NCBI GenBank assembly: GCA_017311185.1
Contig: JAESUZ010001757.1
Coordinates: forward strand, 1,302,001 to 1,366,000
DNA: 64,000 nucleotides
Origin: Proteles cristata cristata
Taxonomy: Eukaryota > Chordata > Mammalia > Carnivora > Hyaenidae
Reading direction: 5' to 3'
Part shown: positions 53,068 to 64,000 of the stretch, in pieces
How positions within the stretch are numbered: the first letter of the stretch is position 1
Layout of the letters: the number at the start of each line of letters is the position of its first letter
Translations under genes and position numbers: made by a program
Notes under the pieces: generated by a model
Databases searched by the model: none
What the model was told of the DNA's origin: nothing
The model's input: only the letters and a program-made list of their open reading frames with translations

Positions 53068-53287
53068 AGCCCCCCATTCTAAAACATGCACCCACAATGA
53101 GAGCAGAGGGGAGGGAAAACCTCTCTGAGGAAACCAAGCCTGTTCGCTTCCAAGGGTGATTGTGTTCACTGGAATTCCAAGGGTCATTCAACACAACCTC
53201 CTTTGGAACACAAAGTCAGTACTAGTCCAGCGCTTCAGATGTGACCGCAGCAACAACAAAAAGCAAAGAAAGGAATTGGCACCTTTT

Positions 53288-53518
53288 GGGGCACCTGGGT
53301 GGCTTAGTCGGTTAAGCGTCCGACTTTCGCTTAGGTCATGATCTCGCGGTTCGTGGGTTCGAGCCCCGCGTCGGGATCTGTGCTGACTGCCAGCTCAGAG
53401 CCTGGAGCCTGTTTCAAGTCTGTGACTCCCTCTCTCTCTGACCCTCCCCTGCTCACACTGTCTCTCTCTTTCTCCTAGAAATAAATAAAACATAAAAAAA
53501 AAATTAAAAAGAAAAAAA
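53288..53518 (+). mobile_element. Felid Can-SINE, young subfamily
   Basis: Head and tail as in the other young copies. Target duplication AATTGGCACCTTTT. Confidence 0.96.
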
Positions 53519-53529
53519 GAAATTGGCAC

Positions 53530-54310
53530 CTTTTAGCAAAAGCTTAGGGTGATCTAGAACAGATGTTCTCATCCCCTAGACCAGCGTTCTTCCCAGTGGG
53601 GTTAGAGATCCCTGGTTAGCATACGGTCAGGACATGAAGACAACTTTTATTCTTTGTCTCTGTAAAGCACAGAGCAGGACATTGACTGGAGAAAAGAGAA
53701 GAGGAAAACATGTTAAGCGGCTTCTCCGACTCAATACTTCAGATTGAAGAAGTTTGTTCTCTTTCTTTTATGATGCTAATCGATAATCAATCATGTGCTT
53801 AAAAGATTGCTATCAATGGCACGGATAACAATGTTACATGATATTTATTACCAATCTTTAATTATATAGATAATATACAAATATATTCTCCTTGGAGAAA
53901 ATTAAGACTTACAAGGAAAGCTAAATTCCCTTTGATTGTAACTTTAATCAAATTTTTCCCGAAACGATAACAAATGGTTAACCATTTTTTAGGTATTCTT
54001 TTTTCAGGTATCTTGCCAAGCATTGCGTATAGATAGGCCTGCACACATTTACAGCATTATCTAGCACATAAATAGCATACCAGCTTGCCTTTTCACTTCA
54101 CAATACGACATGAAGATGACTCATTTTACTTTCATTACAAAAAAATTGTGTAGGCAAATGTCATTAAATGTTAGCGAACTTTTGATCTATGAACATTTAA
54201 GTTGTACAATTTTTCTATATTGCAAACATTGTTGCAGGGGACACCCCTGTACACAGGTATCTCTCTGCGGTGAAGCCTAGAAGGAAAATGGAAAAACGAT
54301 AAAAAACAAA
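53530..54310. other. Intergenic sequence without recognised feature
   Basis: AT-rich unique sequence. Confidence 0.4.
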
Positions 54311-54319
54311 TATATATAT

Positions 54320-54538
54320 TTTTAAATATTTTAAATGTTTTATCTATTTCTGAGAGAGAGAGAGAGCGAGCGAGCAGGGAGGGTCAGAGAGAGAGGGAGA
54401 CACAGAATCCAAAGCAGGCTTCAGTCTCTGAGCTAGCTGTCAGCACAGAGCCTGATGTGGGGCTCAAACCCACAAACTATGAGATCATGACCGGAGCTGA
54501 AGTCGGACGCTTAACCAACTGAGCCACCCAGGTGCCCC
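54320..54538 (-). mobile_element. Felid Can-SINE
   Basis: Reverse copy ending CTGAGCCACCCAGGTGCCCC. Confidence 0.94.
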
Positions 54539-54579
54539 AAGAATAAATATTTTTTTTAAATTTTAAAGAAAATTCTTTC

Positions 54580-54800
54580 TTGTTAAATGTTATTTATTTA
54601 TTTTGAGAGAGAGTATGTGCTCACACAAGTGGGGGAAAGGCAAAGAGAGACAGAGACAGAGAGGGAGACAGAGAGAGAGAGAGAGAGAATGCCAAGCAGG
54701 CTCCACACTCAGCACAGAGCCCTACTCATGACCATGAGATTGAGCCCTGAACTGAAATCAAGAGTCAGACACTGAACCAACTGAGCCACCCAGGCACCCC
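54580..54800 (-). mobile_element. Can-SINE, close neighbour of the previous copy
   Basis: Reverse copy, older type with a (GA)n expansion near 54640-54688. Confidence 0.92.
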
Positions 54801-54839
54801 TAAAATTTTTAATAGATAATGCTACTAATACTTAATTCT

Positions 54840-55050
54840 GTTGAAGAATTACTATCTACCACTTGCTATCCTAAGTGCTTTACATTGACAAATTCTATTA
54901 GGAGAATATTAATCTTAAACCTTTTTAAAAATGAGACTACTGAGACATGGCAAGAATGAATAACTGGCCCCCAGTCACAAAACTAGGAAGTGACAGGGCC
55001 AGGATCCAGCCCCCTGGGGATTTTCCTTTTAGACTCTCTTATTCAAGACA
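54840..55050 (-). repeat. MIR-like relic
   Basis: Reverse MIR: CCTAAGTGCTTTACATTGAC to CTAGGAAGTGACAGGGCCAG. Confidence 0.55.
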
Positions 55051-55467
55051 CTCTACTATTTATAGCACAGTCTTTATTCTTTTCCAACTCATTTGTGTTT
55101 GTTACTTAAAAAGTGGAAATCTACTTACTTTGATTGGCTTTACCAATCTTACTAAAATGTAAGTGGAGATTTGTTTTTATTTTTAAGGTTGAAAAGCTAT
55201 CTTCATAATAATAGCTGATGATGTATTAGCCTTAGCAAAGCAGACCTCATAGCTTGGCAAGACGAAAGAAAGAGATGTTTCGCTGTCACCAGTGTAAGGA
55301 GATGGCATGAGATGAAGAGATTTCAGGGAAATCTCTTTGCAGAGACAGGAACCCAAGGCAAATCAGGTCAGGAGCAAATCTGTCCTTGTGATAGAACTTG
55401 ATCTCCAGTCTTTCAAACCAGGTGCTTAATTTGTAAGATCTGCTCAAACCCATTTCTTGTTGTTGTT

Positions 55468-55632
55468 TTTAATAATTATTTATTTTTGAGAGAGGGAGAG
55501 ACTACACATGAGCAGGGGAGGGGCAGAGAGAGAGGAAGGACAGAGCCTCCAAAGCAGGCTCTGTGCTGAGAGCAGACAGACCAAGGCAGGGCTTGAACTC
55601 ACGATGTTCCAAAGCGCTTAACTGACTCAGAT
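55468..55632 (-). mobile_element. Can-SINE, degenerate and partly deleted
   Basis: Reverse copy lacking much of its head (TGAACTCACGATG joined directly to GCGCTTAACTGACT). Confidence 0.85.
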
Positions 55633-56056
55633 TCATTTTAATAGAGGTTTCCTGCTTATCCTCTGGGCAGTTTTTGAAAAACTGAAAGATTGAAAGAATC
55701 TTCTTTGTACTGCTGTCAAGAGCATCATTCTACTTTATTTTATTTCACATTTGGGAAACAATCTCAAACTTAATGAAAATTTCAAGTTCAGAGTAAATTA
55801 CTGATATGTTGCCCTATCCTTACTCCCTATCATTGATAAGTATTTGTTGTATAGGGGGTGGGCGATGTGTAAATATACCATTTCTCATTAAATGTTCGAT
55901 TTATTAATTCATTTATTTATTTCAGTACACATTCATCATTTTTTATTTAATAGGTTCTAATATTACTATTATTATTTATTCTGGTGTCTAATTGTCCCAA
56001 ATTTGGTATGAGAGAGCCCCTTTTATCATATTTCTATGTACTTTTAAACATGTTCC

Positions 56057-56275
56057 GGGACACCTGGATGGCTCAGTTGGTTGAGCGCCTGACTTTGGCT
56101 CAGATCATGATCTCAGGGTTCGTGGGTTTGAGCCCCACATCGGGCTCTGTGCTGACATCTTGGAGCCTGGAGCCTGCTTTGGATTCTGTGTCTCCTTCTC
56201 TCTTTGCCCTTTGCCTGCTCATGCTCTGTCTCTGTCTCTCAAACACTGAATAAACATTAAAAACAAAAACAAAAA
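56057..56275 (+). mobile_element. Felid Can-SINE
   Basis: Forward copy with A-rich tail (AAAAACAAAAACAAA). Target duplication AAACATGTTCC. Confidence 0.94.
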
Positions 56276-56366
56276 AACATGTTCCTGTGTTCTCTGAGCA
56301 TCTTTGAACTTAACCCTGGAATCAACCATTTACCCAGACAGCCCTGGATGATGGTATTTATTTTTT

Positions 56367-56596
56367 CTAATTTATTTTTTTTAATGTTTTTAATTTAGTT
56401 CTGAGAGAGAGAAAGAGAGCCAGCATGAGCAAGGGAGGGTCAGAGAGAAAGAGGAAGACACAGAATCTGAAACAAGCTCCAGGCTCTGAGCCAGCTGTCA
56501 GCACAGAGCCCGACGTGGGGCTCAAACCCAGGAACTGTGAGATCATCACCTGAGCCGAAGTCAGACACGCAACTGACTGAGCCACCCAGGTGCCCC
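56367..56596 (-). mobile_element. Felid Can-SINE
   Basis: Reverse copy flanked by GGATGATGGTATTTA and GGATGATAGTATTTA. Confidence 0.94.
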
Positions 56597-56703
56597 TGGA
56601 TGATAGTATTTAAAGAGTAAAATTGGGTGGTAGGTGTGCACACTGCTTTCCTGGGTTCTGGGAGGTCACTGCCCCCAAGACCTCTTAGTGGACAGAGGCA
56701 GAG

Positions 56704-56706
<3 letters not shown>

Positions 56707-56740
<34 letters not shown>
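56707..56740. repeat. (TC)n microsatellite
   Basis: 17 TC units, followed by a pyrimidine-rich stretch to about 56840. Confidence 0.96.
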
Positions 56741-56745
<5 letters not shown>

Positions 56746-56859
56746 CGCCCTCCCTCTCTCCCACCCTTCTTCCCTCTACCCTTCTTCCTTCCCTGTTCTC
56801 CTGTCTCTGCCTTTGTATTTCTCTTTCTCTCTCTCTCTCATTTATCTAGATTAAAAAAC

Positions 56860-57920
56860 AAATTTACATTGATATCCCTACATCCAATTCAGTAGATTCT
56901 TATTTTCTCCCTGTCATAAGGGTAACTCCTTCCCCAACAGTGAGAAACCTTCTCGCTTTACTTTAAATATTTATTTATTGGATCAATTCTCTGTATATAA
57001 CCTGTGTCCTATTGCTTTTCCCACCCCTCCCCTGCATGGGGGCCTCCTCCCCTTCCTCCGGCTCCGATGCCCCAAGTCAGGTCACCCTCCTACAAGGGCA
57101 CCTTCTAAGCTCATGCTGGCTCCAGCGCTCACACGAAGCAGCCACTGCACGCACAGCCAGGCCCTGACATCCCGCTGGGCTCCCCGCCCCACCTGTGTGG
57201 ACACCAACTCCCTCAACCTCACTCAGTGGTTTTGGACCAAATTGCTCAGATAGAGAAGGGTGGTGCGCCATTTTAAGAATAACTTTCGGTTTGCCTATTC
57301 TAATTTGAGCTTTTCTTTTTTTGGTCGTGTGCAAAAAGTTGCGTTGAAGTTATCTACAGCTGCAAGTGATCTTGGACCTTTTGAAGTAAGTATATTAATT
57401 CTATCATCCTTTTTGGACACTCGGACTTTCTGAAATAGTAACAGTAACAACAGTCTCAGGCTGCCCAGACAATCCAGAATTCAGTCTGCTTGCATCAGTG
57501 TAAGTTTTTGAGGATCCTGCTTCCTGATGTCTTTATTGTGAACATTTCAGTTTTCTCATGGAGGTAACTTTCTCTCCTTTCACACTCCTCTGTTCCCCGC
57601 TTTTCCCAGACTACAGTCCTGTCCAAGTATTTCTGAGTACCGCTGCAGCTTGTTTTCCAAAATCCTGCTTTTGTGTCCCCTGCAGAAATGTTTTTGTGAA
57701 GCCATGTCTCTCCGAAGGTGCAGTGTCAATAGTTTATGGAGTGTCTGAGAAAAGTAGGCCACTCCATTCCACATTGGTTGCCCTAGCACTTCTCAGACCG
57801 TTTATTAGCTCAAACTGGGTGTATGTCCATCTTTCCTGGCCTGTCGGGAGTGGTGTATGCATCTCGGAAGACAGTGTGACCCCAAAGCTCCCCATTCCCA
57901 ACATAATGCCCTCATGGTCT
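56860..57920. other. Intergenic sequence without recognised gene
   Basis: Includes a locally GC-rich stretch (57025-57220) of unknown origin. No repeat or exon identified. Confidence 0.35.
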
Positions 57921-57926
57921 CCCAAT

Positions 57927-58062
57927 GACAAGAAAAGAAAAGAAAAGAAAAGAAAAGAAAAGAAAAGACAAGAAAAGACAAGACAAGACAAGACAAGACA
58001 AGACAAGACAAGAACAGAAAAGAAAAGAAAAGAAAAGAAAAAGAAAAAGAAAAGAAAAGAAA
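57927..58062. repeat. (AAAAG)n pentanucleotide repeat with an (ACAAG)n core
   Basis: AAAAG units flank about nine AGACA/ACAAG units (57967-58012). Confidence 0.96.
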
Positions 58063-58069
58063 TCTCAAT

Positions 58070-58765
58070 CAAGAATAGCGAATGATATGCGGCTGTGCCA
58101 AAACTATGAAAAGCAGTCAGAATGGGATTATGATCACGAGTCTCCAGTAACCGAATGTTCCATTTGGAAGGACTTGGTGTTATTTTGACTTACGCCGATA
58201 ATCACTTGTGAGCTCTTAGGCTAATACTCTCATGGCCAGTGTCTGCTGCAAAAAAATATAGGATTAACATATTTTTTTTGCTTCCATAACAGAGAAACTT
58301 TGCTCTGTGGGGAACACTAGCTAAGGCAGAATCACAAAGATTTTGAACTTTAGCTTGCTAAGTTTTCTTTAAATCCAAAGTGCTTGGAAGAAGAATAATT
58401 CAAATGAAAATAACAGGAACATAGAAAAACTGTGAGCACATTACATCCCAGCATGAGGAGTGTGTGCAGGTCTGGGAGGAAGTGGGGGCGGGAGGAGGGA
58501 GCGGTAGATAGGCTGGGAGATGATAAGTGGGAGCGCTGGGTTTTTCAGGGGAACTAAGAGGAGAAAGACCTTCCATAGAGCATATACTTCAGAAACATTC
58601 GTTTAGATCAGCAGTCACTTTTTTTTCTGTAAGGGACTGGCACCAGGTAAGCATTTCTGTGTTTGCAGGGGAAAGAAGAAGAATGGGAAGAAGAGGGACC
58701 CAATCAGCCCAAGAAAGGATAAAGGGAACGTCTCTGTGAGGTGAGAAAAATGCCTGGTCCTCAGG
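58070..58765. other. Intergenic sequence without recognised feature
   Basis: Unique sequence, no exon seen. Confidence 0.4.
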
Positions 58766-58783
58766 GAATCTGGAGTATAATTC

Positions 58784-59010
58784 TTTTTTTTTTTTTTTAA
58801 TTTTTTTTTAATGTTTTATTTATTTCTAGGAGAGATAGAGACAGCGTGAGCAGGGAGGGTCAGAGAGAGAGGGAGTCACAGACTGAAACAGGCTCAGGCT
58901 CTGAGCTGGCAGTCAGCACAGAGCCGACGCGGGGCTCGAACCCACGAACTGCGAGATCATGACCTAAGCGAAAGTCGGACGCTTAACCGACTAAGCCACC
59001 CAGGCGCCCC
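58784..59010 (-). mobile_element. Felid Can-SINE, young subfamily
   Basis: Reverse copy, perfect target duplication TGGAGTATAATTCT at 58770-58783 and 59011-59024. Confidence 0.97.
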
Positions 59011-59024
59011 TGGAGTATAATTCT

Positions 59025-59850
59025 GTGCCACCACATGAGAATCGTCATAGGGCCTTGGAGCTAAAATTACTACTCTTACTTAAATTGGCCTCTTCCAGTA
59101 AATTCAGTTCTTTCAGTGCCGCCTGAGAACCTGTCCCCCATGGGATTCCTATTCTTTCCAGGGCTTCCTTCTGTAATAGGCCAGTGCGTTTTCATGATTC
59201 TTCCTCAACTTATAGCTTCCGAGAACTTTTCTTCATTCTCTCTGACGACTTTTCCGTATTATGGCGGTCACACAGCGGGAAACAAATTTCCCTGAGATTG
59301 CAAGTGTTCTAAGAGGATTTAGCTGCTTGTGTTTTGAGAAGTCCACGTGATTCATGCAAATCCTCTTAGCTTTCCCTTTTCGGCCATTGCTGCTGTTGGT
59401 AGAACAGGAAAGGACGCAGCTTCTGCCGGAAGGAGAGGAGTGGCAAGAGACTGGAGTCGAAAATCCTTCTACCAAGATGCCTCCTAAAATGGTACTTGCT
59501 TCCTTTTGAGAAACGTTGCTGAGAATTTTAAGCATGATAAGCCCTCAGTAAAACTTGTTAGTTTATTTACTGAGGAATCCAATCTTTAAAGTGGACCTGA
59601 GGTAAAAGTGAGAAACCCTTGACTCCATAATTAAATAGGTAGTGAATGAAATCATCATAGCCAGTCCTTTAATTTCAAGTACAAGGCTGTTCCCTCAACT
59701 CTAAAAATTTTATAGAAATCTGACTTATAACTTCCCTTTGGACACAATGATGCAGTTTCAATGTATCACAAATGTTCTCTCACTTTGAATGCTCTGTTCA
59801 TTCTTTTGAATGAACTGCCATAGGCCAGTGAATATTTGATCAAAACTAGA
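59025..59850. other. Intergenic sequence without recognised feature
   Basis: The 100-codon minus-strand frame at 59233-59535 matches nothing I recognise. Confidence 0.4.
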
Positions 59851-59855
59851 TTCCA

Positions 59856-60040
59856 GGGGTGTCTGGGTGGTTCAGTCAGTTAAGTGTTGGCTTCACAGCT
59901 TCAGCTCACATCATGATCTCATGGTCTGTGGGTTCGAGCCCCACATCGGGTTCTTTGTCACCATCTCTCTTCCCCCTCCCCTATTCATGTTCTGTCTGTC
60001 TCTCTCTGTCTCTCAAAAATGGATAAACATTAAAAAAAAC
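59856..60040 (+). mobile_element. Can-SINE, diverged
   Basis: Head GGGGTGTCTGGGTGGTTCAG; internal deletion in the CAGCTCAGAGCC region. Confidence 0.92.
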
Positions 60041-60215
60041 CTAGAATCTCAGCTTTTGGCATGATTAATGATTTACACCTTTGTTCCAAATGTATTGTTT
60101 ATAAGACCTATCCACTTTTTTTATAAACCAGTTTCTCAACTTTTGTATTTCATTTCACAATTAATTTATAAAATAATAAGCTCTGATACAATAAAATATT
60201 TTCAAACGTTTTCTT

Positions 60216-60418
60216 TTTTTCATTTTAATTTATTTATTTGGGGGGGGCTGAGTGGGGAAAGACAGAGAGAGAGAGAGAAAGGTAGAGAGATTCCCAAGTC
60301 AGCTCCACACTGTCAGCGCAGAGCCTGATGCAGAGCTTAATCTTTCAAACCGTGAGATCATGACCTAAGCTGAAATCAGGAGTTGGATGTTCAACCAACT
60401 GAGCCAACCAGGTGCCCC
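60216..60418 (-). mobile_element. Can-SINE
   Basis: Reverse copy ending ACTGAGCCAACCAGGTGCCCC. Confidence 0.92.
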
Positions 60419-60424
60419 TATTTT

Positions 60425-61125
60425 CGAACATTTTCATCTACCTTGCTGCACACACGTTACAAGGAGTCCAAACCTACCCATTGGCTGTTGGGTAGGGATC
60501 TCATGCAAGAGTGCAAAACGTTTGTTCCTCAGCTAAGTCTACAAGAGTCTAAAAGCAGCATTACGGGTGTGTGGATTGGGGAAGAGTTGGATGTTGTCTT
60601 TATAGCAAAAGGTGTCAGGATACAGCTGGGACACAGGAAAGAAAGAACACTTGTTGTCTTTTATATACTAGATGCTGCTTGTAACCTCTTTGGGATACTG
60701 CTGGGTATAATCTGAAACCCGCCCCCATATGCAGAGGGCAAAGAAAGACCAAAGAAAGAGGAAAACCACTCTAGACAGGCAGATGGAAGCTTTAGTAATA
60801 AGCAAAGAAAGGGACTAACAAGGATTGCATCGGGCACAAGATGAGAGTTTTCCACACCCATCCACCAAATCATAAAAGTTTATATAAAAAGGCCTTAATT
60901 AGATGCAATTACATATACCATCTAGATTCTCTCCACACCACATTTTCTATCTTAAGGCTGTATCCTTGGGGCAGCTTCTAGGAAGAGGGAAGGCAAGGGG
61001 AACACACATTCCAGGGACAAGGGAGGGGGTGAGAAATCTCCAATTGCCGGCGTCCATCTCACGGGTCAACAGGCAGTCATGTCCTCTTGATGACTGCACC
61101 CCAGGGATTCTCTTACAGTATTAAG
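60425..61125. other. Intergenic sequence without recognised feature
   Basis: Unique sequence with short frames of no recognisable type. Confidence 0.4.
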
Positions 61126-61129
61126 ACAT

Positions 61130-61275
61130 TTCCAACTCATAAAACCTGGTGTGATATTGTTTTCCCATTTTTTTAGATGAAAAGGACTTAGGCTCAGTCA
61201 AGTTAAATAACTTGCCCAAAGTCATGTAACTAATAAATGGATGGCTGATCCAGGACCAGAACTCAGAGATACTTA
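61130..61275 (-). repeat. MIR-like relic
   Basis: Reverse MIR: AGGCTCAGTCAAGTTAAATA followed by ACTTGCCCAAAGTCATGTAA. Confidence 0.65.
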
Positions 61276-61279
61276 CATT

Positions 61280-62165
61280 GAGAAATTGTGCCCTTTCCGG
61301 GCATAAACAAGATGCTCCAAAGCAACTCTACTCCCCTTAAATAACACCACTATTACCGAATTTGCTGCTGCTGTGTTGTGGTCTTTGTTATTATCATTTG
61401 TCTAACTACATGAGAAACTTGGGGTAGACCAGATGCTCTCTGTCTTTCTAAACATTAAAAAAACCTCTGGCCGCTCTAAACATAAGCATAACTTATTGGA
61501 GAACACAGAAAACATATATCAAAGGTTAGCCACATGGGCCTTCATAATATATTTTTGACTGGGTTCATTGGCTTCAAATCTGATCTCCTTTAATGAATTT
61601 TAAGACACTACAGCAGCATACAGTACATGTGAAAGAGAAAAATCAGGGAGGGAAATGAATTATTTGATAGAAAGGGCTATTTTGGAAACCTGTAAATGAA
61701 GAAGTGCAAACCAACTAAGCCATTTCTCTTAATCAGCTGTTCATTCTTGTGAAAGCATTTGGCTGATGAATCATTTTAGTAATGCCTTTTAAAATCAGAA
61801 ATGTGCTGAGTTAGCTTTATAGCCAACTAGAAATGGTCAAACATGGATCTCATGCATAGCTGACTCAGATTCTCTTTGGCCAGTTGTTACAATGAGATCA
61901 CTTACCATGAAAATTTAGAGAATTCTTAATACTCTAAGTCCCCATCTGCTTGAGTAATTAGAAATCTTGTCTTTTCTTAGGGTTCACTTCCCCAAACATT
62001 TTGAAGAGTCCCTGGGTTTTACGTGTCTGTGAATCAACTTCCTTTGCCACCTGTTGGTGAAATGGACAATCACAATTTACTCTGATGGTCAGACTCCTTA
62101 AGGCAAGATGTTAGTTCCGGGGAATTTCCCGGTATCCTCAGCTTATTAAAATTGTTTTTAAAACT
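61280..62165. other. Intergenic sequence without recognised feature
   Basis: AT-rich unique sequence. Confidence 0.4.
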
Positions 62166-62174
62166 CACATGCAT

Positions 62175-62328
62175 GGGGCATCCGGGTGGCTCAGCCGATT
62201 AAGTACCTGACTTCGGCTCAGGTCATGATCTGACGGTTTGTGGGTTCGAGCCCCGCATCAGGCTCTCTCCTGCTCATGTTCTGTCTCTCTCTCTCTCGAA
62301 AATAAATAAACCTTAAAAAAATAATTAA
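62175..62328 (+). mobile_element. Can-SINE with internal deletion
   Basis: Head to CGCATCAGGCTCTC, then directly TCCTGCTCATGTTCTG; the CAGAGCCTGGAG block is missing. Target duplication AACTCACATGCA / AAATCACATGCA. Confidence 0.92.
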
Positions 62329-62334
62329 AAATCA

Positions 62335-62975
62335 CATGCAGTAAATTGTGTAAATCCTAAGTGTACAGATTAGTGTACAGATTAGTAAATACACACACAC
62401 ATACACACACACACACACACAAAACCATAACCAAGATCAAGGTATGCCATGTTTTCAGTGTCCCTGAAGCCTCCCTGAACATGTCTTATTCAATTCATCT
62501 AAGATAATCAATGCAAAAATGCCTATATATCACTAGAGATTTGTTTTTGACTGCATTTGACCTTCAAATATAGGGAACCATGCAGGAGGTAGTCTCTTCT
62601 GTCTGATTTCTTTCACTCAATACTATTTCTGTGAGGTTCACCAATGTTTTACATAATCTGATTCTATTCTTTTTTTAATTGCTGAATAGTACTCCACTTG
62701 ATTCTACTAAACCAGTTTAAAAGTAAAGCTTCTCTGAATATTCTTATGCATGCTCTTTTTTGTACACATACACTCATTTCTCTCAGTTATACACCTAACA
62801 GTGAAATCACTGCATATATTGGGAATGTGTATACATATTTATATATAATTATATATATAAACACTGGTTGATCAATTGATTGCTGAAACATAAGGTTTAT
62901 ATTTGTTCCATTTGGATAGATACTGCCAACTACTAAAGTAATTGTGCCAATTTGCACAAGAGTCTTATCGCGATC
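62335..62975 (-). mobile_element. Old L1 3' relic
   Basis: Antisense remnant with AACCAAGATCAAGGTATGCC and TTGCTGAATAGTACTCCACT blocks typical of old L1 3' ends. Contains a (CA)n run at 62391-62421. Confidence 0.6.
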
Positions 62976-62979
62976 CTAG

Positions 62980-64000
62980 TTGCACGGTTGATCTGACACC
63001 ACCACCACTCTTCCGGTGCCAGATATTCAAATTACCCCTTTCGAAGGAGGAGAATGACGTACCATCCCTTTTGTGTTATGACCAGCCCAGGGGGCCTGTG
63101 GCAAAGCTGCCTGATCCTGCATATTTGGGCTTTTTGAACTCACACATACATAACTATTTCCTTCCAGAGTGACAGAGCCACACTGGATGTTAATCTCTGC
63201 CCCTGCTACACCTGCAAAGTGATCCTTATTTCAACAGCTAGCCTTGGTTCTGGGTCCAACGTATTGAGTCAGGTTCCTTACTCCCTTTGAAAATGTTCCT
63301 TTTTAGGAGCTCCATGGCTCTTTGCTGTAATCAGGGGCCACCGCAGTCCATAGGTCACGTAGGTTATACCTAACCCTCAGAAAGAATGGAAGTTTCCATC
63401 TCTTTTTCTGGACAAGACTCCAGTGTAAAGCTATAGATAAAAGTAGATGGTTAGAAGGTCAGACAATCACAGTTCAACCTTCCAACAATAGCCAAGACCG
63501 AGAAGCATCTTTCTGAGTCTAGACATTGACAATTTTGGATGCCTTATAAGCAGAAGGAAACATCATTTCAAACCTGCTAGTGGTCTTCCTGTTCATCTAT
63601 GCACAGAAGCTTGAAATTACTGCTCCATGTTTTTTTTCTTTTCCTTTTTCTTTTGCTATTTATTTATTTGTTTGTTTATTTATTTAGAAGAAAACAACTT
63701 AAGAGACTCATTGGTTATGCAAACGCAAGGAGAATATTTGCTTCTGAGACCAGAAATTAAAGAAATGAAGGATTGAACCATTTATTATATGGTATCAGAA
63801 CTGTTTCTTGGGTGCCGCTCCTTCATAGAGTTCGCTTCCTTTTGTGAATATGCTTTTTACTTTTCCTTGGTAAAAACAAAACAAAACAAAAAAGGCTTGT
63901 TCTGTAACTCTCCCAGGGATCTGAGGAGGGGGACAAAGTAGCCCCTACAACAGGGCAGCCAGATGGGAACTAAAAAGCCCCCTCGGTGGGGGAAGGCTGA
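62980..64000. other. Intergenic sequence to the window end
   Basis: No gene recognised. A (TTTA/TTTG)n low-complexity run lies at 63657-63688. Confidence 0.4.

Noticed and set aside
57558..58188. 175-codon frame ending in Lys/Arg-rich sequence
   Set aside because: Its second half is the AAAAG repeat and the first half shows no recognisable domain.
59233..59535. Possible ribosomal-protein processed pseudogene
   Set aside because: I compared both strands with ribosomal proteins I know and found no convincing match, poly-A tail or duplication.

Overview
The window is mammalian nuclear DNA from a felid carnivore. It carries 29 copies of the tRNA-derived felid Can-SINE (SINEC_Fc type) on both strands, together with L1, L2, MIR and ERV-L relics, and one spliced gene. 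I see no prokaryotic features.

The gene is SGK1, serum/glucocorticoid-regulated kinase 1, on the + strand. I traced all 12 coding exons of the canonical isoform (29383-34002). Every junction is GT-AG with matching phase, and the product is 431 aa, the usual SGK1 length. The 3' UTR runs to an AATAAA at 35038. Upstream lies a CpG island (about 27.5-29.34 kb) with a TATA box, GC boxes, a CTCF-like site, a TonE-like site, an AP-1 site and a glucocorticoid response element about 1.2 kb upstream of the inferred start site.

Three further 5' exons can be recognised. All end with a single G that completes the Ala codon at exon 2. They are an internal exon of the long SGK1.1-type isoform at 945-1020 (28.6 kb upstream of exon 2; its first exons lie before the window), a TATA-driven first exon around 26147-26320 with a decayed leader, and a CpG-island first exon at 28504-28612.

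Layout: 1-1.02 kb holds the long-isoform exon. From 1.02 to 25.2 kb is intron of the long isoform, filled with SINEs, a nested L1 pair (2.8-5.1 kb) and an ERV-L relic with its 3' LTR (14.4-16.9 kb). From 25.2 to 35.1 kb are the alternative promoters and SGK1 itself. No SINE was found from 23.53 to 39.22 kb. From 35.1 to 64 kb I see no gene, only repeats, among them a 196-nt pure purine tract, complex microsatellites, a minus-strand ERV-L solo LTR and L1 fragments.

No new multigene system is present. The items most worth checking are the alternative 5' exons, the promoter elements and some repeat structures. Comparisons with human SGK1 come from memory of the protein isoforms, not from an alignment.
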